Source: SXXZ01 sp041177965
GTDB lineage: Bacteria; Verrucomicrobiota; Verrucomicrobiia; Limisphaerales; UBA9464
Direction of reading: 5' to 3'
Assembly (NCBI GenBank): GCA_041177965.1
Contig: JBEGWF010000096.1
Coordinates: 13,313-77,312, forward strand
Length of the DNA: 64,000 nucleotides
The notes beneath the pieces were generated by a model. The model made no database searches, had not been told where the DNA came from, and saw only the letters and a program-made list of their open reading frames with translations. Made by a program: the position numbers and the translations under genes. Shown here in pieces: positions 54,381 to 63,594 of the stretch. Within the stretch, counting starts at the first letter, position 1. The number at the start of each line of letters is the position of its first letter.

Positions 54381-56486
54381 ATGAGTCTCCGTCCCTTCAT
54401 CGCATGGATCGCGGCGATCCGATGGATGTTCGCGAGCTTCGATGCAACGGCTCGGGCCTCGAACCCGGAGCCGAACGGCGGCGGCCCCGTCGATCAAGGC
54501 CCGATCGCACGGGCTGGACGAACCCCCGGAGAATCGGAACCGCCTTCGGGGATCCTCGCGGAGGTCTCGGCCGATGGGTCGCTGGTGGACCATCCCCTCG
54601 ACATGGACTTCGATGCACAAGGTCGACTGTGGGTGCTGGAACAGGTCGACGCCCAAGCGCATCCGGGCAGGTCGTCGGCAGGCCGGACCGGTTCCGGCGC
54701 CAGGCTCGTCCGGTTGACCGACACCGATGGCGATGGCCGATTCGATTCGCGGGCGATCCAGACCGAAGGCATCGCCGGGGCCACATCGATCCTCGTCCTG
54801 GAGTCCGGGATCTACATCGGACACCCCGATGGCGTCCTTTGGTTGCAGGACACGGACGGGTCCGGGAGATCGGCCCGACGCACCGAGGTCTTCGCTCCAT
54901 CCGGGAATGCCGATCGAGGCCCGGACTCCCCGCGTCCGCAGGCCGGACCTCTCGAGGGGGCCCTGTTCGCCAACATCGACAATTGGATCTATTCACCGGG
55001 CCTGAGGGCTCGATTCAGGCCGGTGGCCGGAAGGCCGGGGCATTGGACGCGTCAACGTCTGGTGGACCCCGAGGGTTCGACGGTGGGTGCCGACGAGTCG
55101 GGACGACTGATCCATGCGGACCTCGAGAACGGGGTGCGGGTCGAGCCCGTTCCCCTTCGATTCCTGTATCGGAATGCGAACCACAGACCGGAGACACCGG
55201 TTTTCCAGCGCGGAGGCGATGGGACCGGAACCTCGGTTCCTTCGCCCCTGTCCGACGGCCATGTCATCGCGGAGAGGCGGAAGATCGACCGGGTGGATGT
55301 GCCGGGGAGGATCCGCGCCGCCGGAACCCTCGTGTATCGCGGCGATCAACTGCCGTCGGAGTTTCGAGGCGACCTCTTCATCTGCGATGCCGAACGCGGC
55401 GTGATCCGACGGTACCGCCCGTCCCGAGGTGCCCGGAGAGACGCGGCCGGCATGGCCGAAGACGGGGAGGTCTTCATGGAGGCGGATCGGGCGAGCTTCA
55501 GGCCGATCCGCCTGAGGAACGGCCCCGATGGCTCCCTCTACGTGTTGGACGGAGGTGGGCTTCCCGAGGCACGACCGGAACTTCCGCATCGCCGGGGTGC
55601 CGCGACGATCACGACACCTCCGATCCCTCGTCCATCGGAACGGTCCAGAGGGCGCGTCCTGCGGGTGCGCGGCAGGCACGGATCCGGCCTCCCCCTCGCG
55701 GAGCCGTCCCCGGCCCTCCGGACCTGGGACATCGCGGCAAGGTTCACCAGCACCCGGGGATTCTGGCAGGATTGGGCCCAACGCCGGTGGGTGGAGCAGT
55801 CGTCACCGCAGTCCACGCGCATTCTGGAACAATGGGTTTCCGACCATCGACGTCTGGTCGGAGATCAGGAATCGACACCCGCATCGGTCCGCCTTCGGGC
55901 CTTGTGGGCTCTCGAGGGGCAAGGACGGATCTCAGCCGAGGTCCTGCGCAGTGCCATGGAGGATCCGGACACCGGAGTGAGGTCGGCGACACTGCAGATC
56001 GTCGCGGATCTGGCGCCCGGCCCGCTGAGGGACGAGGGCATGTCCTGGGCCCTCCAACGATCGGCGGCATTCCCGAGGGAGGCCACACCGTCGCTGTTGA
56101 TCTGCCTGGGATCGGCCGCCACTCCGCAGGCCGACGGACGGATGCGTTCCATCCTCCTTTCGGGGAGCCATTCGGTCCTGCTGGAGGACGCCACCATCAG
56201 CGGACTGACGCACCGTGAACTCGGCTTTCTGGGACAGTTGCTCGCCGATCCCCAGTGCGGCCCTTCCGAGGCCCGGCACACCCGCTTGTTCAGACGCCTC
56301 GGCGAATGCCTTCGGAACGCCGGAAGGCCCGAGGAGATCGCCAAGGCGCGGGATCTCATCCGTGGATTGCCCGGGACCGATGGCAGGGTCGCGGGGCTGA
56401 ACGAGGGACTCCTCGGTCCCATCGCGCCCGGGGGCGCGCGGATTGCTCCAACGGGCGACGACACGCTTCCGGGCACGCGCCGTTGA
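54381..56486 (+). CDS. PVC-type dehydrogenase-like beta-propeller protein
   Basis: A 701-residue protein with a short hydrophobic N-terminus (about residues 5-22) and a beta-propeller of the PVC-type membrane-bound dehydrogenase N-terminal family. Hallmarks are DHPLDMDFDAQGRLWVLEQ, TDTDGDGRFDS and IYIGHPDGVLWLQDTDG. The blade LRNGPDGSLYVLDGGG follows. In many relatives a HEAT-like region and a cytochrome c domain follow; here the C-terminal 230 residues look helical and HEAT-like, and no CxxCH is present. The role is unknown. It converges on the FG-GAP/ASPIC gene with only 9 bases between stops. Confidence 0.75.
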   Translation: MSLRPFIAWIAAIRWMFASFDATARASNPEPNGGGPVDQGPIARAGRTPGESEPPSGILAEVSADGSLVDHPLDMDFDAQGRLWVLEQVDAQAHPGRSSAGRTGSGARLVRLTDTDGDGRFDSRAIQTEGIAGATSILVLESGIYIGHPDGVLWLQDTDGSGRSARRTEVFAPSGNADRGPDSPRPQAGPLEGALFANIDNWIYSPGLRARFRPVAGRPGHWTRQRLVDPEGSTVGADESGRLIHADLENGVRVEPVPLRFLYRNANHRPETPVFQRGGDGTGTSVPSPLSDGHVIAERRKIDRVDVPGRIRAAGTLVYRGDQLPSEFRGDLFICDAERGVIRRYRPSRGARRDAAGMAEDGEVFMEADRASFRPIRLRNGPDGSLYVLDGGGLPEARPELPHRRGAATITTPPIPRPSERSRGRVLRVRGRHGSGLPLAEPSPALRTWDIAARFTSTRGFWQDWAQRRWVEQSSPQSTRILEQWVSDHRRLVGDQESTPASVRLRALWALEGQGRISAEVLRSAMEDPDTGVRSATLQIVADLAPGPLRDEGMSWALQRSAAFPREATPSLLICLGSAATPQADGRMRSILLSGSHSVLLEDATISGLTHRELGFLGQLLADPQCGPSEARHTRLFRRLGECLRNAGRPEEIAKARDLIRGLPGTDGRVAGLNEGLLGPIAPGGARIAPTGDDTLPGTRR

Positions 56487-56495
56487 GAGGGTCCG

Positions 56496-59400
56496 TCACG
56501 GATCGGCGCGCCCGTAGATCCGGCACCGACGACCCTCCGTCCACAGGGCGAGCACGCGGGTGCGGCCCCCCGGATCGGTCACGACGACCAGTTCGGCCTC
56601 GCCCGAAAGCCCGGGAAAACCGAGATCGGCCGATGGCACGACGGATCCGCCGATGCCGGTCGTGTCGGGCCGGAACACGACGGCGGGCCATTCCTGGCCG
56701 GGAGATCCGAAGATCCGGTGACCGTCGGTCTCCTTGAAGGTGATGAGCCAGGCCGGCCCCCCGGAGGTCGGTATGACCGCGGCGTCGAGGATGGGCGCGA
56801 CCTGCAACTCCATCGGCAGCCGCCTCCTTTGCCATCGACCCGACGCGTCCTTGACCAGCATCGAATTGGACGGATCCACCCGTTGGGAATCGGCGATCGC
56901 CTTGTGGATGCGCGGACCACGCATCATGGCGTAGTCCCGGATGTCGGACGGAGGCACCGCTTCGGGATCGGCTGGGAACCGTTTGAAAGGGATCAGAGGC
57001 ATGGGCACCCCCTCGGCATCATGCATGAACTCGATGAGGCCGGAGAACACGGCCTCGTTGGTGGCCTTGCGCAACAACCATCCCAGACGGTCATCGGCAC
57101 GAAACACCCATTCGTTGTTGGTGCCCAGACCGGCGACGATCACCTCTTCCCGCCCCGGGAAACCGGAGGCCGTCCCGCTGAAAAGCGCCGTTTGGACGAA
57201 GGCCGTCCCGCGCCGGTGCGATGGAGAACCGACCTCGCTCCATCGACCGGATCCGGTCGGCGTGGCGGACTCCCACACCTGGCCGAACCATTCGGCCAGC
57301 ATCCAGGTCCCCTCCTTCACCCCGCTTGATCCCATCCAGATCATGTCACTGATCCCTCCGTCGAATGGCAGTCCGCCAACGGGCTTCGATCCGCCGTGGA
57401 CCGGGTCGAAGAGGGTCAGCGCCGGGTGCTCGGGAAACCGGCCGAAACGTCCGGGACCCCCGAGAAGCCAAGGTCCCTCGTCGGGTCCGGCGACGCGGGT
57501 CAACCCGTTCTCACGGACGGAACCGATGGGAACGGTCCGGGAATCCGACTCCAGACGCCGGATGCCGGCCACCGGTCCGGCTCCGTATCTGTAGGTGTTT
57601 TCCAACCAACCGATCGCCGGTCCGGGCAGGAACCCGGCCGGCGCCGGATCGATCCGCTTCATGACGAGTCGGGCGACCCAGTTCGTCGTCGTGGCATCCG
57701 CAGGGGCGATCCGGACGAGGCTGCCCCCACCGGAATCCGAAAGCCAGGCACCGGTTCCCGACGTCCGATGGATCCACCCCAGCCGGGCGAGGGAAAGCGG
57801 CAGGTGGTCCTGCATCGGGAGGTCCTCGTGGTGGTCCCCGTTGGTCCCCGGCAGCACCAGGTCCTGGATCAACGGGTAGGGTGCGGCTCGACCGGGACCG
57901 CCCATCGGAGCCGATGCAGGGCCGGGAACCGGCCCCCCGACGCCTCCTCTCGACGGAGGGGCGACCAACCGATGCCACCCCGCTTCGAACGCATGGACCT
58001 CGGAACGCCCATCGGGCCAAACCACCTCCAATTGGACCTCGGTGGCACGCTCATCCATGGGCGCGTGGAACTCCGGTGGAGTGCTGCTCAGGTAGGTTCC
58101 GCCCCCGAACCAGGTCGAGGACACGGCTCGGGTCCCCTTCATCCACCGGATGCGCGTCCCCTCCAATGGCTGCCCCCCGGGCTGCACGGCGAGGCTGACG
58201 CAGACATGGCGACGAGCGGTCCTGTTCTCGAACAACTGGATGGGTTCGGAGAAATTGTGCACCACCAGGTCCGGGTCGCCATCGTGATCCATGTCGCAGG
58301 GAACGACGGACATCGTGATCGATCGGGCCCGATCGAGACCCAAGGCACCGGATCTCTCCTCGAATCGACCGTCGGACGTCTGGAGGAACGCGAACACGCC
58401 GTTCTCACGGGTCGGATGGAGATCATCCGGGCCCAGTCCCGGCGGCCTGCCCTTGTCCTGCAGGTTCTGGGCGTAGCCCGAAGGGACCAACAGGTCGGTC
58501 AGCCCGTCTCCGTCCAGATCGATCCAGACAGGCCCCCAACTCCAACCCGAGGCCGCCAAACCCTTGAGGCAGGCCATTTCGTTCCACTTCCCGCGGGACC
58601 GATCCGAGACGAACAACGTGTTCCTGCTGACCTGACGCAACGGACCGAACAGCTCCGACGGACGCTCGTTCAGGAACGCGTCGTCGTATTCCAGGATCCT
58701 CTGGACGGGACTGCGGGGCAGCATGTCCGAGACGATCCAGTCGGGGATTCCGTCACGATTGATGTCCGTGAAGGAGACCCCCATCGAGTAGAGGCTGGTG
58801 TATGGCAGGGATCTCCGGAGCGCATCCTCGAACCTTCCACCTCCCCGGTTGATCCACAACCGATCGGGACTGTGGTAGTCGTTGCAGACGTAGAGATCGG
58901 GCAGTCCGTCTGCGTTGATGTCCTGGAAAGCGCATGAGAGCGACCAGTCCAACTCCAGGGCCTTGTCGCCCCCGGTGCCGTAATCGGCGATCGAGGCCAG
59001 GTCCTGCAGGACCATCCGTCCATCACCCCGATTCAGGAGAACGACGCTGGCGGCCCCCATCTCGGCCACCAGGCCCGTCGCACTGATGCGAAACCGGTCG
59101 GGGTCGCCCGGCGGCTTGCCGCCGGAGGCCGCATCGATCAGGCGCCGATCGGCACCGCCGGCCGACCGTAGGCCGCTCTGACTGCCGCTGCGGTTCTGGC
59201 GATACCCCAGGGCCACGAGATCCACTCGGCCGTCCTGATCGATGTCCGCGGCAGCCATCCCGCCCCAGTAGACACCTTTGGGAGGCCGATGAACCCCTTC
59301 CCCGGAGCGGAATCCGTCCCGCCCCGCACCATGGTTGATCAGGATGCCCGAGTCGTAGGTGGAAGTGATCAGGTCCAGGTGACCATCGCGGTCCAGATCC

Positions 59401-59780
59401 GAGACGACGACACCCGCGATGGAAGATCGGCCGAGGTTGGTGGCCGAAAGCGATACCGCGTTCGTGAAACGCCAGGGTGCACCGGCACTGAGATGGAGCC
59501 CCCCCCACCCGGGCACACCTCCGAGGATCAGGTCGGGCCAACCGTCCTCGTTCAGATCGCGGACCGCCATGCCCCAGCCATTGAGCATGAAACGGATGCG
59601 GCTGAACTGTTCAACCGAGATCGGCGGCCCCTGCCTGATTCCCGCTCGCGCCGCATCGATGGGGTGGAACTGAACTCCCGGATCGGCGGACACCTGAAGA
59701 AGGACCACCCCCAACGCCAATAACGACGCTGGGGAGTGGAACTTTCTCCGGTGTCCGCCGCCTGGGAACCGCTCGAACAT
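56496..59780 (-). CDS. secreted FG-GAP/ASPIC-UnbV (CRTAC1-like) protein with a large C-terminal extension
   Basis: A 1094-residue exported protein: hydrophobic N-terminus (about 17-33), then at least seven FG-GAP-type calcium loops (for example DLNEDGWPDL, DLDRDGHLDL, DIDQDGRVDL, DINADGLPDL, DLDGDGLTDL, DMDHDGDPDL) forming a propeller. An ASPIC/UnbV domain follows (about 540-615; IRWMKGTRAV, VWPDGRSEVH). The remaining 480 residues form another beta-rich segment not typical of the family. CRTAC1-like proteins are secreted and often bind calcium and matrix. The start at 59780 fits the signal. Function is not known. Confidence 0.85.
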   Translation of the reverse strand: MFERFPGGGHRRKFHSPASLLALGVVLLQVSADPGVQFHPIDAARAGIRQGPPISVEQFSRIRFMLNGWGMAVRDLNEDGWPDLILGGVPGWGGLHLSAGAPWRFTNAVSLSATNLGRSSIAGVVVSDLDRDGHLDLITSTYDSGILINHGAGRDGFRSGEGVHRPPKGVYWGGMAAADIDQDGRVDLVALGYRQNRSGSQSGLRSAGGADRRLIDAASGGKPPGDPDRFRISATGLVAEMGAASVVLLNRGDGRMVLQDLASIADYGTGGDKALELDWSLSCAFQDINADGLPDLYVCNDYHSPDRLWINRGGGRFEDALRRSLPYTSLYSMGVSFTDINRDGIPDWIVSDMLPRSPVQRILEYDDAFLNERPSELFGPLRQVSRNTLFVSDRSRGKWNEMACLKGLAASGWSWGPVWIDLDGDGLTDLLVPSGYAQNLQDKGRPPGLGPDDLHPTRENGVFAFLQTSDGRFEERSGALGLDRARSITMSVVPCDMDHDGDPDLVVHNFSEPIQLFENRTARRHVCVSLAVQPGGQPLEGTRIRWMKGTRAVSSTWFGGGTYLSSTPPEFHAPMDERATEVQLEVVWPDGRSEVHAFEAGWHRLVAPPSRGGVGGPVPGPASAPMGGPGRAAPYPLIQDLVLPGTNGDHHEDLPMQDHLPLSLARLGWIHRTSGTGAWLSDSGGGSLVRIAPADATTTNWVARLVMKRIDPAPAGFLPGPAIGWLENTYRYGAGPVAGIRRLESDSRTVPIGSVRENGLTRVAGPDEGPWLLGGPGRFGRFPEHPALTLFDPVHGGSKPVGGLPFDGGISDMIWMGSSGVKEGTWMLAEWFGQVWESATPTGSGRWSEVGSPSHRRGTAFVQTALFSGTASGFPGREEVIVAGLGTNNEWVFRADDRLGWLLRKATNEAVFSGLIEFMHDAEGVPMPLIPFKRFPADPEAVPPSDIRDYAMMRGPRIHKAIADSQRVDPSNSMLVKDASGRWQRRRLPMELQVAPILDAAVIPTSGGPAWLITFKETDGHRIFGSPGQEWPAVVFRPDTTGIGGSVVPSADLGFPGLSGEAELVVVTDPGGRTRVLALWTEGRRCRIYGRADP

Positions 59781-59792
59781 GGCTCAGCCTTC

Positions 59793-59806
59793 CGCCCGGG
59801 TGGGCG
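59793..59806 (-). terminator. weak hairpin between two secreted-protein genes
   Basis: A 5-base perfect stem, CGCCC with GGGCG, and a 4-base loop lie in the 76-base gap between the fibronectin-type gene and the FG-GAP gene. It is short and lacks a T-tract, so it may not terminate. Confidence 0.25.
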
Positions 59807-59856
59807 ATCGGTCGGCCAAAGTCCTCGGCGGAGGCGTTCGACGGAATGTCGCGGGT

Positions 59857-62800
59857 TCAATCGACATTGACGACCCGGTAGAACGACGCGGACGGTGTCG
59901 CCGGGAGGGTCACGGTGCTGCTTGGGATCAGCATCGATGATTTCATGGCAGCCGCCCGGTCGACCGGGATCTCCATGACGTCCTTCCAAGCCTCCCCGAG
60001 ATCGCCGGACTTGACCTGCAATCGGTAGGAGCGCGGCAGCGACGTCGGATCCGCGTTCCTCGACAGGATGACCAGCTTCGTCGCGGTGGCGGATGCGTCG
60101 ATGAGGATCTGGGCCGGACTGCTCAACTGGTTGTCCACGCGATGCACCGGCAGGTAGAAGTCCAGGATGAATTCCTCGGACCGGGCGCCGGCCTCGGGGA
60201 CGACGGTGGCGCGCACGACCACCCTCGAGCCCTTGGCGCCGACCGGCACGTTCCAGACGAGGTGGTTGGTGGACTCCAAGGCCATGCCGCTCGGACCCTG
60301 GAGGAGTTCCAGGGTAACGAACTTCGGATCCGAGTTGTGCGAGATCACGAAATCGAACCTCTCGGTCTCGAGCACATACGGCGGAGGAACGCTGAAGAAA
60401 CGGAAGACCAGCGATTCGATGCCGTTGTAGTTCTTTCCGGCCGGCGGCGTCTGCTTGCCACCCTTCGGACGGCTGCCCAGGGGCGCGAAGAAACGGTTGG
60501 CCGGCGTGGGGATCGCGGCCGGCTTGGCGTCGGGGTCGAGCACCAGCACGGTGTTGGTCTGGGAGGTCCTCAGGGTTCTCTCGACCGCGGCGTCACCGAC
60601 CTCCTTGGCGTTGACCTCGTAGGCATGGAGGATGAACACGTTGGTTCCGATCTGGTTCGTCGTCGGCGTCCACATGACGATGCCGCTGGGGTCCACCGTC
60701 ATGCCGGCCGGCGCGGAGAGCAGCACGTATTTGTATCCGGCGACGATGTCCGGCAGCGGTTCTCCATTGGGGCCGTGATCCTTGTGCACGGCGGCGTTGG
60801 TGCTGTTGATGTGCAACAGGTCTCCGTCGAAGAGCCGCGGAAAGTAGGTGTACAGCAGTCCCGGGAAACCGACGACCGAGGCCGACGAGCGGAAGACCGG
60901 GGGCGTCCGACCGAAGCCCGGGGTGGGCACGATGGTCATGACCTCGCTCGGCGTGCCGGGTTGGCCGCCGACACCCACCGCCCTGACGCGCACCAGGTAG
61001 GGCAGGCCGGGAGTCAGGCCGGAGACACGGGCCTCGGTCTTGTCGACCGGAGTCGCCTGCGAACTCTCGAACATTCCAGGCACGCTGTTGGTGCTGTACT
61101 CGATGGTGTAGCCGTTCAACTGGGAGTTGGTGACCGGCTGCCACTGGATGCTGAAACCGTCGGCCTCCGGGCGGCTGCGGATGCCGGTGACCTGAGCGGG
61201 CAACTCCTGCGGCGCCAGGGCGCCCTGTCCGTTGTTCTTGGGCTGATAGGTCACCTTGCGATCCGAGTTCAACCGGAACGACTTGGTGCGGTTGATGACG
61301 ATGGTCGTGGCGGAGACCTTTCGGACCGGCTGGTTGTACCCGTCGGAGATGGTGGCCATCACGTAGTACTCTCCCGGAGGGGCGTCGATCTCGTCGGGAC
61401 TGATGGAAACGTACTGCCAACCGTCGTCGCCGATCTCGCCCTCCATCAGACCGTCCCCGGCGTCCTCGTCGTCGGTCTGGCTCTCACGGTCGGACTCGTC
61501 GTCCAGGAGGTCGTCGAAATCGCCCGAGGTCGAGGCGAGAAACGCCTCGTCACCGGCATCATCCTCGGAGGTGGCGAAGATCTCGAATCCCTGGTCGTCG
61601 TTGCGGTCGTGGAGCAGCGACATGGAGATCTTCGCATTGGAGTCGATGTCCATGTCGTGCCACCAGAGCACCAGTTCACCGTCATCGGGATCGAGATAGG
61701 GCTCGTCGATGTCGATGACGCCCGCTTCATCCTCCCGGATCATGTCGAACACCAGTTCGCTGAATTTGCGGGGCGACTCCACGCTGATCTGGTAATCGCC
61801 CTTCGGGGCATCGAGCAGGAAGACCCAGGCGGAACGTTCCTCGAAATTGAAATCGGTGAGGACGGTGAGGCCAGTCTTCTCCAGTTCGGCGAGCGTGGCC
61901 TCGTCCTCGAGGGGGAGGGTCTTGCCGGAGGGCAGGGTGACCGTGAAGGCCAGATCGTTCTCTGCGAAGGCATCGGAACTTCCCCAATGGATGCGGACTC
62001 CGACCTCCGGTGAACCCTCGGGGACCGTCAGCGTCCCGGACTGCAGCGAGCGGACGGCGCCGCCCTTGGCGTTCCCCTTGGACGGCTCGGTGATGGAGGC
62101 GACCGTCATCTGCTGCGTCAGGAGATCACTGGGAGTCGTCGACACCTTGCCGATCTGGCGGAAATTGGTCAGCCATTCGATCGCGTACAACCCGTCGGGA
62201 TCATGGGCGATCGGCCGCCAGGGCTTTTCCCAGGTGCTTGCACCCCAGACGTCCCGATGGGGATTCGGGTACTGGACGTAATCCATCATCTGGGACGAAA
62301 ACCCTTCCTCCTCCCAGTCATAGGTGCTGAACGAGAAACCGCCGTTCCGGACCTTGAACCCGAAGTTGATGCTCACGCCGGGGATCCGCGGGGTGCAGAT
62401 CGGGGGAACGCAGGGAGGACACCAGCTGGCATTGCACCAGGACCATCCGCAGGGATAGCAATAGGGGATGCACGGCGGACACCACGCGGGGGTGCACCAA
62501 CTGGGGATCTCGGGCGTCACGTTGACCCCCACGTTGCCGGCGACCTCCCAGTCGGGAGGTTGGAACAGGAAGTAGGCGCTGGCCTGACCGAGGGTCCAAT
62601 TGCCGATGAGCGGGACGTAGGGCGGAACCTGGACCTTGGCGGCGATGCTACCGCCCAGGCTGCCGTACCGGGCCTGGATCTGCGCCGATCCGATGATGAT
62701 GGAGAGGAGGTCGACCTGAGCGCCGGCATCGACGTTGAACGAAGGCACGTACGTCAGGTAGGCGTTTCCGACGGGGATGCCCGCGATCATGGCGCTTCCG

Positions 62801-63594
62801 CGGATGTCGACGCGATAATCGGAGTAGAACCGACCACGAGCCTCCACCTCGAGCGGCCAGCGACCGGCGACGCGGGTCTCGCCGACGATGACCGTGAAAC
62901 CTCCATCGATGTACCAGGGAGGGTTCTGGATGTTGCCGAACCCGACGTCGAGCTTGTCGATCCTGGAGCCAGAGGCGCCCAGCCTCCAGTTCAGATCGGT
63001 TCCCCGCAGAGACAGGCCATTCAAATTGCCATCAGACAGGGCGAACGAGGCGCCGATTCCCCGGCCATCCCCGATCTGGAAAAGGGCCCCCATCGCGATC
63101 TCGGGAGGGTTGTAGGTGACGAAGATGTCCTTCACCGAGATCGCCCCGCCGGGAACCTGGGCTTCCGGAACGGTCACGTTGAAACCGCTCTGCTCGACCC
63201 CGCCCGATCCGATCGACATGATGAAGCGGACCTCGATGGCATCGGCAGACCCTTTTCTCTGGATGAAATTCCGAGTGGGAAGCATGCCCACGACCTTCAA
63301 CTCGAGTTTGCCGTCCTTGACCTCCACATCCTCGACGCGCAGGGCTCCCCACTTGTTCCATCGGATGAAGCCCGTTCCCTCGGACAGTTTGCCTGTGGCG
63401 GGGTCGGTCCGCGGGTTGTCGATCGACATTTCTGTGATCCCCGGGATTCCCACGACGATCAACCGGGTGATTCCCAACAAGGATTGGGTGTTCTCACCAA
63501 TGATTTCAGAGAAGCTGTCGGTCTTGGTCTGGGCCAACAACCCTGTCGCCCCAGCCAAAGCGACCCAGCCGGCCATCAGTAATTTTTTTATCAT
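59857..63594 (-). CDS. very large secreted protein with a Cys/Trp/Pro knot and fibronectin type III domain
   Basis: A 1245-residue exported protein: signal peptide (about residues 2-21, ending GLLAQ). The N-terminal 360 residues are beta-rich and porin- or propeller-like. A unique knot at 367-400 has nine cysteines in 34 residues with the repeated unit WCPPC at 371-375 and 391-395. An acidic stretch rich in Asp/Glu follows near 675-725, then a fibronectin type III domain (about 800-892; WQPVTNSQLNGYTIEYS). The C-terminal part contains Ig-like putative domains. There is no catalytic motif that I recognise. The start ATG at 63594 fits the signal; the leader is AT-rich with two palindromes. Confidence 0.82.
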   Translation of the reverse strand: MIKKLLMAGWVALAGATGLLAQTKTDSFSEIIGENTQSLLGITRLIVVGIPGITEMSIDNPRTDPATGKLSEGTGFIRWNKWGALRVEDVEVKDGKLELKVVGMLPTRNFIQRKGSADAIEVRFIMSIGSGGVEQSGFNVTVPEAQVPGGAISVKDIFVTYNPPEIAMGALFQIGDGRGIGASFALSDGNLNGLSLRGTDLNWRLGASGSRIDKLDVGFGNIQNPPWYIDGGFTVIVGETRVAGRWPLEVEARGRFYSDYRVDIRGSAMIAGIPVGNAYLTYVPSFNVDAGAQVDLLSIIIGSAQIQARYGSLGGSIAAKVQVPPYVPLIGNWTLGQASAYFLFQPPDWEVAGNVGVNVTPEIPSWCTPAWCPPCIPYCYPCGWSWCNASWCPPCVPPICTPRIPGVSINFGFKVRNGGFSFSTYDWEEEGFSSQMMDYVQYPNPHRDVWGASTWEKPWRPIAHDPDGLYAIEWLTNFRQIGKVSTTPSDLLTQQMTVASITEPSKGNAKGGAVRSLQSGTLTVPEGSPEVGVRIHWGSSDAFAENDLAFTVTLPSGKTLPLEDEATLAELEKTGLTVLTDFNFEERSAWVFLLDAPKGDYQISVESPRKFSELVFDMIREDEAGVIDIDEPYLDPDDGELVLWWHDMDIDSNAKISMSLLHDRNDDQGFEIFATSEDDAGDEAFLASTSGDFDDLLDDESDRESQTDDEDAGDGLMEGEIGDDGWQYVSISPDEIDAPPGEYYVMATISDGYNQPVRKVSATTIVINRTKSFRLNSDRKVTYQPKNNGQGALAPQELPAQVTGIRSRPEADGFSIQWQPVTNSQLNGYTIEYSTNSVPGMFESSQATPVDKTEARVSGLTPGLPYLVRVRAVGVGGQPGTPSEVMTIVPTPGFGRTPPVFRSSASVVGFPGLLYTYFPRLFDGDLLHINSTNAAVHKDHGPNGEPLPDIVAGYKYVLLSAPAGMTVDPSGIVMWTPTTNQIGTNVFILHAYEVNAKEVGDAAVERTLRTSQTNTVLVLDPDAKPAAIPTPANRFFAPLGSRPKGGKQTPPAGKNYNGIESLVFRFFSVPPPYVLETERFDFVISHNSDPKFVTLELLQGPSGMALESTNHLVWNVPVGAKGSRVVVRATVVPEAGARSEEFILDFYLPVHRVDNQLSSPAQILIDASATATKLVILSRNADPTSLPRSYRLQVKSGDLGEAWKDVMEIPVDRAAAMKSSMLIPSSTVTLPATPSASFYRVVNVD

